From assembly GCF_900163645.1 (NCBI RefSeq), contig NZ_FUKM01000057.1:496001-560000 (forward strand): 64,000 nucleotides of DNA, written 5' to 3'. The notes beneath the pieces are model-generated. The model did no database searches, was not told where the DNA came from, and was given only the letters and a program-made list of their open reading frames with translations. Made by a program: the position numbers and the translations under genes. This DNA comes from Halomonas citrativorans. Lineage in GTDB: Bacteria; Pseudomonadota; Gammaproteobacteria; Pseudomonadales; Halomonadaceae. Position 1 is the stretch's first letter; each line of letters starts with the position of its first letter. Shown here piece by piece: positions 56,105 to 64,000 of this stretch.

Positions 56105-56434
56105 CACCGTGGGTAAACTGTCCAAGAGAGGAGAAGCCTATGTAACAATCTTATCGTTATAGCCTTCCATTAATAGTCATTTAAATAATGTTGTTAATGG
56201 CTTAAAGAGTATCAGACGTTATCTGACTTGCTTGGGTGTGGAGTGCTTATAGCACTCTACAGGGGACGTTTTGCCCATTTGTAAGATTAGGGCGGCTGAT
56301 ACTGATGAAATAATTACTGCTGGTAAGAGTGGGTGGTTAAACCTGTCCATAAAACACTTCTAATAAGAGTGTGGGAGTAAGGGCGCTTCGCTCCTGTTTG
56401 AACTAACTAAAACAATCAATAAGGATAAATAAAT
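56105..56434. other. Intergenic region upstream of the porin gene
   Basis: 330 bp without a gene, AT-rich. A perfect GAGTGC-TTATA-GCACTC hairpin at 56241-56257 may be a weak terminator of the arabinan operon. The porin promoter should be in the last 150 bp. No ATGTTSAACAT operator core is present. Confidence 0.5.
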
Positions 56435-57592
56435 ATGCTGTTTTCTCGATATAAAAAACTACCTTTGGTAGTCGCTATCTCTTTGGGAACCACGACATCA
56501 GCAATGGCTGCTGTGACTTATGAAGATGAGAGGGGATCAATAAGTTTTGGTGGTGATGTAGAGTTAGATATCAATGCTTATAACGAGCATGAAGGTGGTG
56601 TTTCGCTATTCCGAGGCCAAACCAATGAGCCACTTAATCGCGATGACCGCTTTAATCAAGATGGCCGTATCCTGTTGGATATTAGCGGTGAACGCCATCA
56701 TGGCGATAACTATGCCAGGTTCAAGTTACAGCCGCTTTGGGGAACCAGCGGTAATGCGGGGTTAGACGATGCCTGGTTGGCGATTGGTAGTGAGCAAGGA
56801 ACCGAAATCAAGGTCGGTCGCTTCGAAGCCTATGACCTGTTTCCGCTAGGACACGATATTTTTATTCAGTATAGTGGAACAACCTCGGACGAACTATACA
56901 GCGATGGTCAGAGCTATGTTTATCAAACCAGAGAAGGTCGAGGGCGTGGCGATTCAGGGCAAATTGCGCTGAGCCACCGCTTTGATAATGGCTTCTACGC
57001 TGAAGTAGCCACACTGCTGGGTAATCGCTCAGGCCTTTTTGATGGTGATACCTATCATGGCTATCGTATTGCCGACGATACCAAAAGCGCTGCGATCGTT
57101 CGCCCGGTTATTGCTTGGCAACCCGGCGACTGGTCATTTGCGTTAGGCATGGAAACCAATGTCGTAAAAGACTCGGTGGTAGATATACGGGGAGAAGACA
57201 TTGGTGATCGTACGGGGTACGGTGCTACAGCCTCTTATAACGGAAACGACCTGATTCTTAATTTCAGTTTGGCCCATTTGGACGCCCATAAAGAGACTAA
57301 TAGCTCAGCGGGTGTTAACACCATCTGGAATAATATCGGGCTGGGGTATATTTATGCTCGTAACCAAATTGACGAGATCAATCCAGCCGCTGAAATGGAT
57401 TTTATGACCCCTGAAGGGCGTAATGAGTCGAACACGGTTTACACATCGTATCGCTTTGCCGATACGCTGGGATTGAAGGATTTTGATACTTATATTGGGG
57501 CTTACTATAGCTACGTTGATCATGAGAGTGATGCTAATAGCGACGACACCAACCGCTATGGTGCTCGGATACGCCTCAAGTACTTCTTCTGA
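56435..57592 (+). CDS. Outer-membrane porin, probably carbohydrate-related
   Basis: 385 aa with a signal peptide ending near SAMAAV and a beta-barrel pattern of alternating strands, ending in phenylalanine (RIRLKYFF) as outer-membrane barrels do. Acidic loops fit a halophile. Segments WLAIGSEQGTEIKVGRFEAYDLFPLG resemble sugar porins of the RafY/ScrY type, but I cannot place it in a family with certainty. Its position after the arabinan genes suggests uptake of arabino-oligosaccharides. Confidence 0.78.
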   Translation: MLFSRYKKLPLVVAISLGTTTSAMAAVTYEDERGSISFGGDVELDINAYNEHEGGVSLFRGQTNEPLNRDDRFNQDGRILLDISGERHHGDNYARFKLQPLWGTSGNAGLDDAWLAIGSEQGTEIKVGRFEAYDLFPLGHDIFIQYSGTTSDELYSDGQSYVYQTREGRGRGDSGQIALSHRFDNGFYAEVATLLGNRSGLFDGDTYHGYRIADDTKSAAIVRPVIAWQPGDWSFALGMETNVVKDSVVDIRGEDIGDRTGYGATASYNGNDLILNFSLAHLDAHKETNSSAGVNTIWNNIGLGYIYARNQIDEINPAAEMDFMTPEGRNESNTVYTSYRFADTLGLKDFDTYIGAYYSYVDHESDANSDDTNRYGARIRLKYFF

Positions 57593-57646
57593 TAACGATA
57601 GCCTGCCCCAAGGAGGGGGTGGTTGCTTTTGCTGATTTGATCCTTT

Positions 57647-57673
57647 GCGCCTAGTGATCCTGGGCGCTTTTTT
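57647..57673 (+). terminator. Rho-independent terminator of the porin gene
   Basis: GCGCCTA / TGGGCGC stem (one G-T pair), 7-nt loop, followed by TTTTTT at 57668-57673. Confidence 0.8.
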
Positions 57674-57980
57674 AGTTATCAGCGCAGCTAACGGTTGTAG
57701 CATTAACCGCACCTGGCATGACCAAAGCGGGCTCATGTGCCACAGTTAAACAGTAAATTATTAAATATATTTCATAAAATCAATAGGTTGGCATGCTATT
57801 GTTGAGCTTAAGTTTTTGACTTTATATATGTTTTTTGTTTTTTAGAAAAACCTGGTACGACGCGTGCAGTAACCAGGACAAGAACGCAGCATCAGGATGA
57901 TGGTTGGTTCTTGGCTAGATGTTCCTTGTTTGATTTATTTTTACGAAGCAACAGAAAGCAGATTACTTAGGAGGCACGAC
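57674..57980. other. AT-rich leader of the acidic-protein gene
   Basis: About 300 bp with A/T runs, no gene. A CCTGGT ... ACCAGG inverted repeat (57851-57877, 15-nt spacer containing ACGCGT) lies about 100 bp before the start codon and could be a regulator site or leader hairpin. Confidence 0.45.
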
Positions 57981-58274
57981 ATGAAAATGGAAGCTCTGAA
58001 AAAACTAGGTATTTTAGGCGTATCGTTTGGTCTGATCGCAAGCCCTCTTGCGTTTGCTGAAATGGAAAGTGGCGCTGAGCAAGAGCCAGTGCCGCAAGAA
58101 GAGCCGACGCAGGACGAGCAAGGCAGCTTTAATTCGTATGACACTGAACAGCAAGATCAAGATGTAACCACTGAGTATGAAGAGGAAGAGCAAGAATTCA
58201 CCTATGAAGAAGAGGAAGAGGAAGAGGAGCAGGAGTACGAAACCACTGATGGCGATGACGACACCCAGTGGTAA
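57981..58274 (+). CDS. Small, extremely acidic exported protein of unknown function
   Basis: 97 aa. The signal peptide runs to A26 (SPLAFA), leaving a mature chain of about 71 residues with 24 Glu and 8 Asp and no Lys, Arg or His. A run of eight Glu is encoded by a GAA/GAG-rich stretch near 58205. Strong AGGAGG before the ATG; the frame extends back to 57897 without support. No domain is recognised. Possibly a cation or Ca2+ buffer, or a halophilic periplasmic polyanion. It is a monocistronic gene ended by a strong terminator. Confidence 0.8.
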   Translation: MKMEALKKLGILGVSFGLIASPLAFAEMESGAEQEPVPQEEPTQDEQGSFNSYDTEQQDQDVTTEYEEEEQEFTYEEEEEEEEQEYETTDGDDDTQW

Positions 58275-58323
58275 TTAACCCGCTAATGGAATAACGCTTG
58301 CTCTGGCTTACGGATGAGCCACA

Positions 58324-58352
58324 AAATGCCCCGCCGCCTGCGGGGCATTTTT
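58324..58352 (+). terminator. Rho-independent terminator of the acidic-protein gene
   Basis: Perfect 9-bp stem ATGCCCCGC / GCGGGGCAT with a 5-nt loop, extended by AAA/TTT and ending in a T-run. Confidence 0.9.
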
Positions 58353-58446
58353 GCGTTTAAAGCCCAAAGAAAAAGTTGTTGCCTTATCGTCTATTGTTAA
58401 CATTACGTACCCCTTGGCCCGTTATGACTATAAGGAAGCCTGTATC

Positions 58447-59553
58447 GTGGTGAACTGGAAAGAGGCGCCGCAGCTTCCTAAAGCGGAAGGGCGAATCGCG
58501 GCTATCGATTTGGCGCGAGGCATTGCGATTGGCTTAATGATTGTCAGCCACACGGTTAGCGGGCTGATAGGCATACGTAATGTGCCTGACTGGGGCATGG
58601 TGCCTATTCATCTATTGACCAAATTTTCCTCATCACTGTTTATTTTGGTATTCGGCATTGCCCTGGCAGTGGCCTTTCTTTCTCACACCCAAAGCGATGA
58701 TTGGCCTAAACGACGCCTTAAGCTATGGCTACGCGCGATTGAAGTGTGGTTCTGGTACAAGGCGCTCATTATTATCGAGATGCTGCCGTTTAGTAGCCCT
58801 GGCGATATTGTCGATACGCTGCTTTATGGGCGCTTTGGAATCTGGGTCGAGATTTTAGGCTTTTATGCCATTGCCCTGCTTTGGGTGCCGCTTATTCTAC
58901 CGCTATGGGCACGGGCGCCTCTTTGGAGCCGGATTGCCACACTGGTTGGCTTAACCGCACTTTCTGCCTGGTTACAAGGGCTGAGCTTTGGCGGTAACGA
59001 TATCCTGAAAGCCTTACTGGTCGACCACCCCGACCACTACGCCTGGGGGCAGATTAGCCGGGCGCCCCTTATCCTGGCGGGATTGTTGGTAGGCGAAGCG
59101 CTATTGCGCTGTTACTTTACGGCTCACTTGCGCCGCCGCTTGGTGTTAATACTGCTGGCGGTAGGCGCGTTAATGGTAATGGCATTTTATGGTCTCGCGT
59201 TGGCGGATGGCCGTGTTTATGCCGCCATGATGGCCGTTGCCAATAACGCAGGCAAACATCCGCCTGGCCTGGAATTCATGCTGTTTAGTGTAGGTGGCGC
59301 GCTTATTTTGCTCGCATTGGCACTGGCCGGTGGAGCAGCTGCCGCCAAGGCACTTTTGCCGCTCACCGTGGTCGGCAGCGATGCGCTAAAAGCGTTTATT
59401 TTTCATATTGTGATGATCTTTCTCGTGCTGCGCTTTTTGCTGCAAGGCGAGGGCATGTATACCTACCCACAGGCGCTGGCGATTAGCGGCGTGTTGATAC
59501 TGGGCGCCGCCGTGTGGATTTGGGTGACACGTTGGATCGCAGCTCACCGCTAA
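58447..59553 (+). CDS. Integral membrane acyltransferase-like protein
   Basis: About 368 aa with roughly ten helices. The N-terminus RIAAIDLARGIAIGLMIVSH (residues near 15-34) matches the start of acyltransferase-3/DUF1624 proteins, in which the arginine and histidine are conserved. These move acyl groups onto envelope glycans or lipids. The frame opens at 58351 inside the terminator, so a GTG at 58447 or 58450 is taken; GGA lies 9 nt upstream. The next gene starts 11 nt after its stop. Confidence 0.75.
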   Translation: MVNWKEAPQLPKAEGRIAAIDLARGIAIGLMIVSHTVSGLIGIRNVPDWGMVPIHLLTKFSSSLFILVFGIALAVAFLSHTQSDDWPKRRLKLWLRAIEVWFWYKALIIIEMLPFSSPGDIVDTLLYGRFGIWVEILGFYAIALLWVPLILPLWARAPLWSRIATLVGLTALSAWLQGLSFGGNDILKALLVDHPDHYAWGQISRAPLILAGLLVGEALLRCYFTAHLRRRLVLILLAVGALMVMAFYGLALADGRVYAAMMAVANNAGKHPPGLEFMLFSVGGALILLALALAGGAAAAKALLPLTVVGSDALKAFIFHIVMIFLVLRFLLQGEGMYTYPQALAISGVLILGAAVWIWVTRWIAAHR

Positions 59554-59564
59554 GAGGACATGGT

Positions 59565-60707
59565 TTGCAACGACAGCAACAATGGCAACGCTGGCTGCTA
59601 GCCATAGTGTGTTTAATGGCACTGCCAGCCTATGCCGACGGTGCTCAAACACAGGAACTTGAAACACAGGCTTTTGAGACGAACTGGTACTACGAGGTCG
59701 ATAAACAGAGTACATGGCAGGCTGACTTGAATGCCCGAGTCGCCGCTATTGAGGGCATCTTTGAAGGCACGTTAGGGGTGTATGTACAAAACCTGGCCAC
59801 CGGAGAGGCCTACTCGTGGCACGCGGACAGGCCCTGGTATTTGGCCTCGTTGGTAAAAGTGCCTATTGCCGCCCAAGTGCTTGCTGAACGTCAAGCAGGC
59901 ACGCTGTCACTGGATGAGCGCTTAACGCTTTCTCGCAGTGACTTTGTGGATGGCGCGGGCCCCGTGATCTGGCACGACCCGGGGACGCCGATCTCGATTC
60001 GCTACTTGCTTGAACAGATGATTACCGTCAGTGATAACACGGCATCCGATATGTTGATTGACCGCGTGGGCCTTGCTGACGTCAATGCTCGGGCGAGAAC
60101 AATGATTGCGGATAGTGGAGGCAACCCTGACGATATCGGTCCGATTACCAAGCTGGTCGGCGTTCGTCAGGGCGTTTATGGGCAGTTACACCCTGACGCG
60201 CGAACGCTGGGCGGCATGGATTTTATCGCCTTGCGCCAGCACCGGTTAGGCCAACGTGCGGCTGCGCTGGCTCGGCGGCTGGATATTGACCCATCCACGC
60301 TCAAGCAACCTGACTATGATCACGCGTTTGATGCCTATGAGGCGACCGGTGAAAACGTCGGCACGCTGCGTGCCTACGGCGACCTGTTGGCAAGTGTGTA
60401 TAAAGAGGCAGCGAGCGGTGGTTTAGGTGCCCAGGCGAGCCAGGCACTTCTGGAGGTAATGCAGCGAACAACATCGGGCGACAATCGATTGACGGCCGGG
60501 ATGAGCGACACCACCCGTTTTGCGCATAAAACCGGTACTCAGCATCGGCGCAGTTGCGATGCGGGCATTGCTATGCATGAAGAAGCTAATGGCCCTTGGG
60601 TGATCGTTGCTTGCAGCCGGGGGCCGGTAGCGGTGAATGACCATGAACGTGCGCTGGCGCGAGTAGGCGATGCGTTACGCTATAGCGGTGCGCTCGGGAA
60701 GCCTTGA
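59565..60707 (+). CDS. Exported serine hydrolase of the class A beta-lactamase fold
   Basis: 380 aa with a signal peptide ending near PAYADG. The three active-site motifs are in order: S-x-x-K as SLVK, SDN as SDNTAS, and KTG as KTGTQHRR. It is longer than class A beta-lactamases (about 290 aa) and the region before the KTG motif is expanded, so a peptidoglycan-related or uncharacterised hydrolase is as likely as resistance. The start is a TTG at 59565, 6 nt after AGAGGA. Possibly co-transcribed with the acyltransferase. Confidence 0.82.
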   Translation: MQRQQQWQRWLLAIVCLMALPAYADGAQTQELETQAFETNWYYEVDKQSTWQADLNARVAAIEGIFEGTLGVYVQNLATGEAYSWHADRPWYLASLVKVPIAAQVLAERQAGTLSLDERLTLSRSDFVDGAGPVIWHDPGTPISIRYLLEQMITVSDNTASDMLIDRVGLADVNARARTMIADSGGNPDDIGPITKLVGVRQGVYGQLHPDARTLGGMDFIALRQHRLGQRAAALARRLDIDPSTLKQPDYDHAFDAYEATGENVGTLRAYGDLLASVYKEAASGGLGAQASQALLEVMQRTTSGDNRLTAGMSDTTRFAHKTGTQHRRSCDAGIAMHEEANGPWVIVACSRGPVAVNDHERALARVGDALRYSGALGKP

Positions 60708-60793
60708 GTATGCTGTGTCGCAGGTACACACGCTGCCAAGGCGAGCGTGATAAACTAGCGGCTTCATTTCATTGATACATGCAGGAGGTTGTT

Positions 60794-61072
60794 ATGGCAA
60801 ACGCCAGCGCCCGTCATATTTTGGTTAGCAGTGAAGAGCAGTGTTTAGCGCTTAAACAGGAAATCGAAAACGGCCGTGATTTTGCCGATGTCGCCAAGCA
60901 GCACTCTAGCTGCCCTTCTGGCCGCCAGGGCGGCGACTTGGGTAGCTTCGGCCCCGGCCAAATGGTGCCTGAGTTCGACAAGGTGGTGTTCAGCGGTGAG
61001 CTGGGTCAGGTACACGGCCCGGTGAAAACTCAGTTTGGTTATCACCTGCTCGAAATCACTGACCGCACCTAA
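60794..61072 (+). CDS. ppiC: Parvulin-type peptidyl-prolyl isomerase
   Basis: 92-aa single-domain cytoplasmic isomerase. Parvulin motifs: ARHILV, FADVAKQHSSCPSGRQGGDLG (in part), FGPGQMVPEFDKVVF and TQFGYHLLEI. Same size as E. coli PpiC (93 aa). GGAGG precedes the ATG at 60794; the frame extends to 60779. Confidence 0.95.
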   Translation: MANASARHILVSSEEQCLALKQEIENGRDFADVAKQHSSCPSGRQGGDLGSFGPGQMVPEFDKVVFSGELGQVHGPVKTQFGYHLLEITDRT

Positions 61073-61085
61073 ACGTTGCGTCTCT

Positions 61086-61122
61086 ATAGCCGTGCAATAC
61101 GATAAGACGTCTGCACGGCTAT
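61086..61122 (+). terminator. Hairpin after ppiC
   Basis: Perfect 11-bp stem ATAGCCGTGCA / TGCACGGCTAT with a 15-nt loop, 14 nt after the stop. Followed by TGTCGCTTT, so termination may be incomplete. Confidence 0.65.
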
Positions 61123-61255
61123 TGTCGCTTTGGCATTCGGTCCTGCCTGAAAAGCGCTTATGCTCGGTCACTTTTCAGACAGAATCGCATGTTTAATCAC
61201 GCGTTAAATCGCCTCCAGCGTCGTGGCGTTTACGTTGCGGTGTGAGGAGAAAGCC

Positions 61256-62191
61256 ATGAACGACCCTATTATTTCAATTAACGGCCTGAATAAAACCTAC
61301 GAAGGCGGCTTTCAAGCGCTCTCGCGGGTGGACCTCACCATTCAGCGTGGTGAGATTTTTGCGCTGCTTGGCCCCAATGGGGCAGGCAAAACCACGCTGA
61401 TCAGCGTGGTGTGTGGGCTGGTAAACCCGACCCAGGGTGAGGTGGTGATTGACGGCTTTAATAGCGTTAGCCAGTACCGCCAGGCGCGTGAGCGTATCGG
61501 CCTGGTGCCTCAGGAATTGACTAACGAAGCCTTTGAAACGGTGTGGAATACGGTTAGTTTTAGCCGCGGCCTGTTCGGTAAAGCGCCTGCCCCTGTCCAT
61601 ATTGAAAAAGTGCTTAAGTCCTTGGCGTTATGGGATAAACGTCATAACCGCTTAATGACCCTTTCCGGCGGAATGAAGCGCCGTGTGTTGATTGCTAAAG
61701 CGCTTTCTCACGAGCCGCGCATTCTGTTTTTGGATGAGCCAACAGCGGGTGTCGATGTTGAGCTGCGCCGGGATATGTGGGAAGTGGTTCGCGGGCTGCG
61801 CGAAAGTGGCGTCACGATTATTCTCACCACCCACTATATTGAAGAAGCCGAAGAGATGGCCGACCGCATCGGGGTGATTAATCGAGGTGAAATCGTGCTG
61901 GTGGAAGAGAAAGCGGCCTTGATGCAAAAGTTGGGTAGCAAGCAGTTAATCCTTCAACTGCAAACGCCGTTAAAGGCGCTACCAGCCGCCTTACAGCAAA
62001 CGGCGTTAAGCCTGACCGCCGATGGGCATGAGTTGGTGTACACCTATGATGGCCGTCAGGATCAAGAGGGCCACAAAATATCAGCGCTGTTAGCTAATCT
62101 TGAGCGTGAAGGCATCGCCTTTAGGGACCTGCATACACGGCAGAGTTCGCTTGAGGATATTTTCGTCGACTTGGTTAAGGAGCGTGCATGA
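61256..62191 (+). CDS. ABC transporter ATP-binding protein, YadG-like
   Basis: 311-aa ATPase of an ABC-2 type exporter. Walker [10 protein letters not shown], signature LSGGMKRR, Walker [17 protein letters not shown]. Same length class as E. coli YadG (308 aa). The ATG at 61256 follows AGGAG; the frame extends to 61223. Overlaps the permease start (ATGA). Substrate unknown. Confidence 0.92.
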   Translation: MNDPIISINGLNKTYEGGFQALSRVDLTIQRGEIFALLGPNGAGKTTLISVVCGLVNPTQGEVVIDGFNSVSQYRQARERIGLVPQELTNEAFETVWNTVSFSRGLFGKAPAPVHIEKVLKSLALWDKRHNRLMTLSGGMKRRVLIAKALSHEPRILFLDEPTAGVDVELRRDMWEVVRGLRESGVTIILTTHYIEEAEEMADRIGVINRGEIVLVEEKAALMQKLGSKQLILQLQTPLKALPAALQQTALSLTADGHELVYTYDGRQDQEGHKISALLANLEREGIAFRDLHTRQSSLEDIFVDLVKERA

Positions 62192-62949
62192 ACCTGTATC
62201 CTGTTCGCGCCATTTATATGGCAGAAATGGCGCGTACGCGGCGCACGTTATTGCAAAGCATTGTGTCGCCGGTTATTTCAACCTCGCTCTACTTTGTGGT
62301 GTTCGGCGCGGCCATCGGTTCGCGTATCAGTGAGATTGATGGGGTCAGTTACGGCGCCTTTATCGTGCCTGGGCTGATTATGCTCATGCTGCTGACCCAA
62401 AGCGTGTCCAACGCCTCCTTCGGGATTTTCTTTCCCAAGTTTTCGGGCAGTATCTATGAAATTTTATCGGCGCCCATTTCCTATCTTGAAATAGTGATTG
62501 GCTACGTAGGAGCGGCAGCCTCGAAGTCGATTCTATTGGGGCTGATCATTCTTGGGACATCGAGTTTTTTTGTGCCGCTGGAAATTGCACACCCCTTCTG
62601 GATGCTGACGTTTCTAGTGCTAACCGCCGTCACGTTTAGTTTGCTGGGGTTCATTATCGGCATTTGGGCGGATGGCTTCGACAAGCTGCAGCTTGTGCCC
62701 TTGCTGATCATTACGCCGCTGACCTTTCTGGGCGGCAGTTTCTACTCGATAGATATGTTGCCCCCTTTCTGGCAGACCGTCACGCTTGCCAACCCCGTGG
62801 TGTATCTGGTCAGCGGCTTTCGGTGGAGCTTCTACGGGATTAGCGATGTCAGTGTGGTGGCCAGTGTGGCCATGATCAGCCTGTTTTTACTAGCGAGCCT
62901 GGCCACTATCGCGTGGATATTTCGTACCGGCTATCGCCTGAAACCCTAA
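62188..62949 (+). CDS. ABC-2 type transporter permease, YadH-like
   Basis: 253 aa, six helices. Segments [32 protein letters not shown] and [12 protein letters not shown] follow E. coli YadH closely. Forms an exporter with the preceding ATPase. Confidence 0.92.
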   Translation: MNLYPVRAIYMAEMARTRRTLLQSIVSPVISTSLYFVVFGAAIGSRISEIDGVSYGAFIVPGLIMLMLLTQSVSNASFGIFFPKFSGSIYEILSAPISYLEIVIGYVGAAASKSILLGLIILGTSSFFVPLEIAHPFWMLTFLVLTAVTFSLLGFIIGIWADGFDKLQLVPLLIITPLTFLGGSFYSIDMLPPFWQTVTLANPVVYLVSGFRWSFYGISDVSVVASVAMISLFLLASLATIAWIFRTGYRLKP

Positions 62950-63009
62950 CGCGCACTATGTCTTTGGTACAGCGCCTCTTTTTATCTACGCCAGGAGCCA
63001 AGGCCCCTT

Positions 63010-64000
63010 ATGCCACTACTGCAAAGCATTGTTCACCGCCTGGACCCTTCGCTTGACGGTGAACGCTTAACGCTAACCGCCGCGCCATCGCTTGCCCAAA
63101 GTGATGACCCGGCCATGACAAGCCTGGTGAATACGCTTAACGACACGTATAACACCAAGGCTAAAGGTTGGGGGCGCTTTGCTGAAGAGGGCGAGCAGGC
63201 TGGCCCACTACTTGCCTGGCTGCGCGATTATATGGCGGGTGCCCAGGACTTTACCCAGCTTTCGACCGCAATTGCTGAGCGCCTGGCGCGTGAGCTACAA
63301 GAGCAGCTATCCGTCAGCGGCTATTTGCTGCTTGCGCACATACGCCAAGGGGACACCGAAACGCTATTTATCGCGTTGGTACATCAGCGTGAAGGTATTG
63401 GCATTAACCAGGCTCACCAGGCCGTGCCTGCCGCGCAGCTGAATACCAGCCAGCTTACCTTGGCGGCACGGGTCAATTTAACCCAGTGGCAGAGCGAGTC
63501 GCCTGGCGCGCAGTACGTCTCTTTCTTGAAAGATCGTGGTGGTAAAAAGCTTGCCGAAGGCATGGTAGCCCTGTTGGGCATGGAAGAAGGGATTGATGCG
63601 CCCGCTGAAACCCGCACGCTGCTCAAAGCCTTCAGCGACTATGTGGAAAAAGAGGATTTCGACGACGAGGTGAGTCGAGAAAAAACCGACACGCTGGTGG
63701 ACTACGCCAATGAACAGCTTCGCCGTGGCGAGCCAATGACCTTGGAAGAGCTTTCTGGGCTGGTGGACGAACAGCAGCCGAAAGCCTTTTATGACCATAT
63801 TCGCAACGCCGATTACGGGCTTTCGCCGGAGATTCCCCCCGATAAGCGTACCTTAAGCCAGTTCCGCCGCTTTACCGGCCGAGCGGGCGGTGTCTCGATT
63901 AGTTTTGACTCCCATCTGCTGGGCTCAAGCATCGAGTACGACGCCACTCAAGATCGCCTGATTATCAAGCAAGTGCCCAAGCAGTTAAGAGAGCAGCTTA
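63010..64000 (+). CDS. yejK: Nucleoid-associated protein YejK/NdpA, N-terminal part
   Basis: First 330 residues of a 37-kDa nucleoid-associated protein that continues past the window. It begins MPLLQSIVHRLDP. Family segments: AKGWGRF, GGKKLAEGMVALLGMEEG, SLDSL-type replaced by SREKTDTLVDYANEQLRRGEP (in part), and FRRFTGRAGGVSISFD near the C-terminus. ATG at 63010 preceded by AAGG. Binds chromosomal DNA; function poorly known. Confidence 0.92.
   Translation, partial: MPLLQSIVHRLDPSLDGERLTLTAAPSLAQSDDPAMTSLVNTLNDTYNTKAKGWGRFAEEGEQAGPLLAWLRDYMAGAQDFTQLSTAIAERLARELQEQLSVSGYLLLAHIRQGDTETLFIALVHQREGIGINQAHQAVPAAQLNTSQLTLAARVNLTQWQSESPGAQYVSFLKDRGGKKLAEGMVALLGMEEGIDAPAETRTLLKAFSDYVEKEDFDDEVSREKTDTLVDYANEQLRRGEPMTLEELSGLVDEQQPKAFYDHIRNADYGLSPEIPPDKRTLSQFRRFTGRAGGVSISFDSHLLGSSIEYDATQDRLIIKQVPKQLREQL

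Noticed and set aside
59514-59564. Start of the serine hydrolase at 59514 inside the acyltransferase gene
   Set aside because: The residues before the TTG at 59565 are not part of a signal peptide, and AGAGGA is spaced correctly only for the TTG.

Overview
The window looks like chromosome of a moderately halophilic gammaproteobacterium, most likely Halomonas/Vreelandella or a close relative (inference). The grounds are GC-rich core genes (a four-gene methionine-salvage set, recQ, yejK), many TRAP transporters, a Ugp-type ABC system and a very acidic exported protein. No rRNA, tRNA, CRISPR array, transposase or integrase was seen.

Layout. 1-600: the start of a sugar ABC ATPase and a shared terminator. 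600-3643: methionine salvage (mtnD, mtnC and mtnB leftward, mtnA rightward). 3656-9783: recQ and a UgpB-like CUT1 ABC operon. 9949-16338: a CaiB-type CoA transferase and an HMG-CoA-lyase-type enzyme, divergent from a LysR regulator and a complete TRAP transporter; this reads as uptake, CoA activation and cleavage of a branched C5/C6 acid. 16396-35082: two almost identical aldehyde dehydrogenase (ALDH) genes in direct orientation, flanking a visibly AT-richer block of about 15.5 kb. That block holds two COG3618 lactonase-like hydrolases, a beta-propeller protein, an enolase-superfamily sugar-acid dehydratase, a GguC/AraD1-type FAH protein, a PdxA-like dehydrogenase, two TRAP membrane pairs, four TRAP binding proteins and a GntR regulator. 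35094-56104: an L-arabinose/arabinan locus. 56435-64000: an outer-membrane porin, an acidic exported protein, a membrane acyltransferase, a beta-lactamase-fold hydrolase, a parvulin, a YadGH-like ABC exporter and the start of yejK.

How the genes fit together. The arabinose locus can be read as an almost complete non-phosphorylative route. The porin and secreted GH43 arabinanase open the polymer. A CUT1 ABC system and a GPH symporter import oligosaccharides, which cytoplasmic GH51 and GH43 enzymes hydrolyse. AraFGH imports free arabinose after a periplasmic mutarotase. A Gfo/Idh/MocA L-arabinose 1-dehydrogenase, an IlvD-type arabonate dehydratase, a FAH-family candidate 2-keto-3-deoxypentonate dehydratase and 2-oxoglutarate-semialdehyde dehydrogenase then lead to 2-oxoglutarate. 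A dedicated arabinolactonase is not recognisable.

The main discoveries are as follows. The AT-rich sugar-acid island is framed by the ALDH duplication. The left ALDH copy has lost the conserved active-site asparagine (N159I). The two copies share a 789-bp identical core between diverged ends, which suggests gene conversion. Three copies of an ATGTTSAACAT palindrome probably mark the operators of the arabinose GntR regulator. The island's enzyme combination (dehydratase, FAH, PdxA-like enzyme without a kinase, lactonase-like proteins) does not match a pathway I can name and is the best candidate for an undescribed system.
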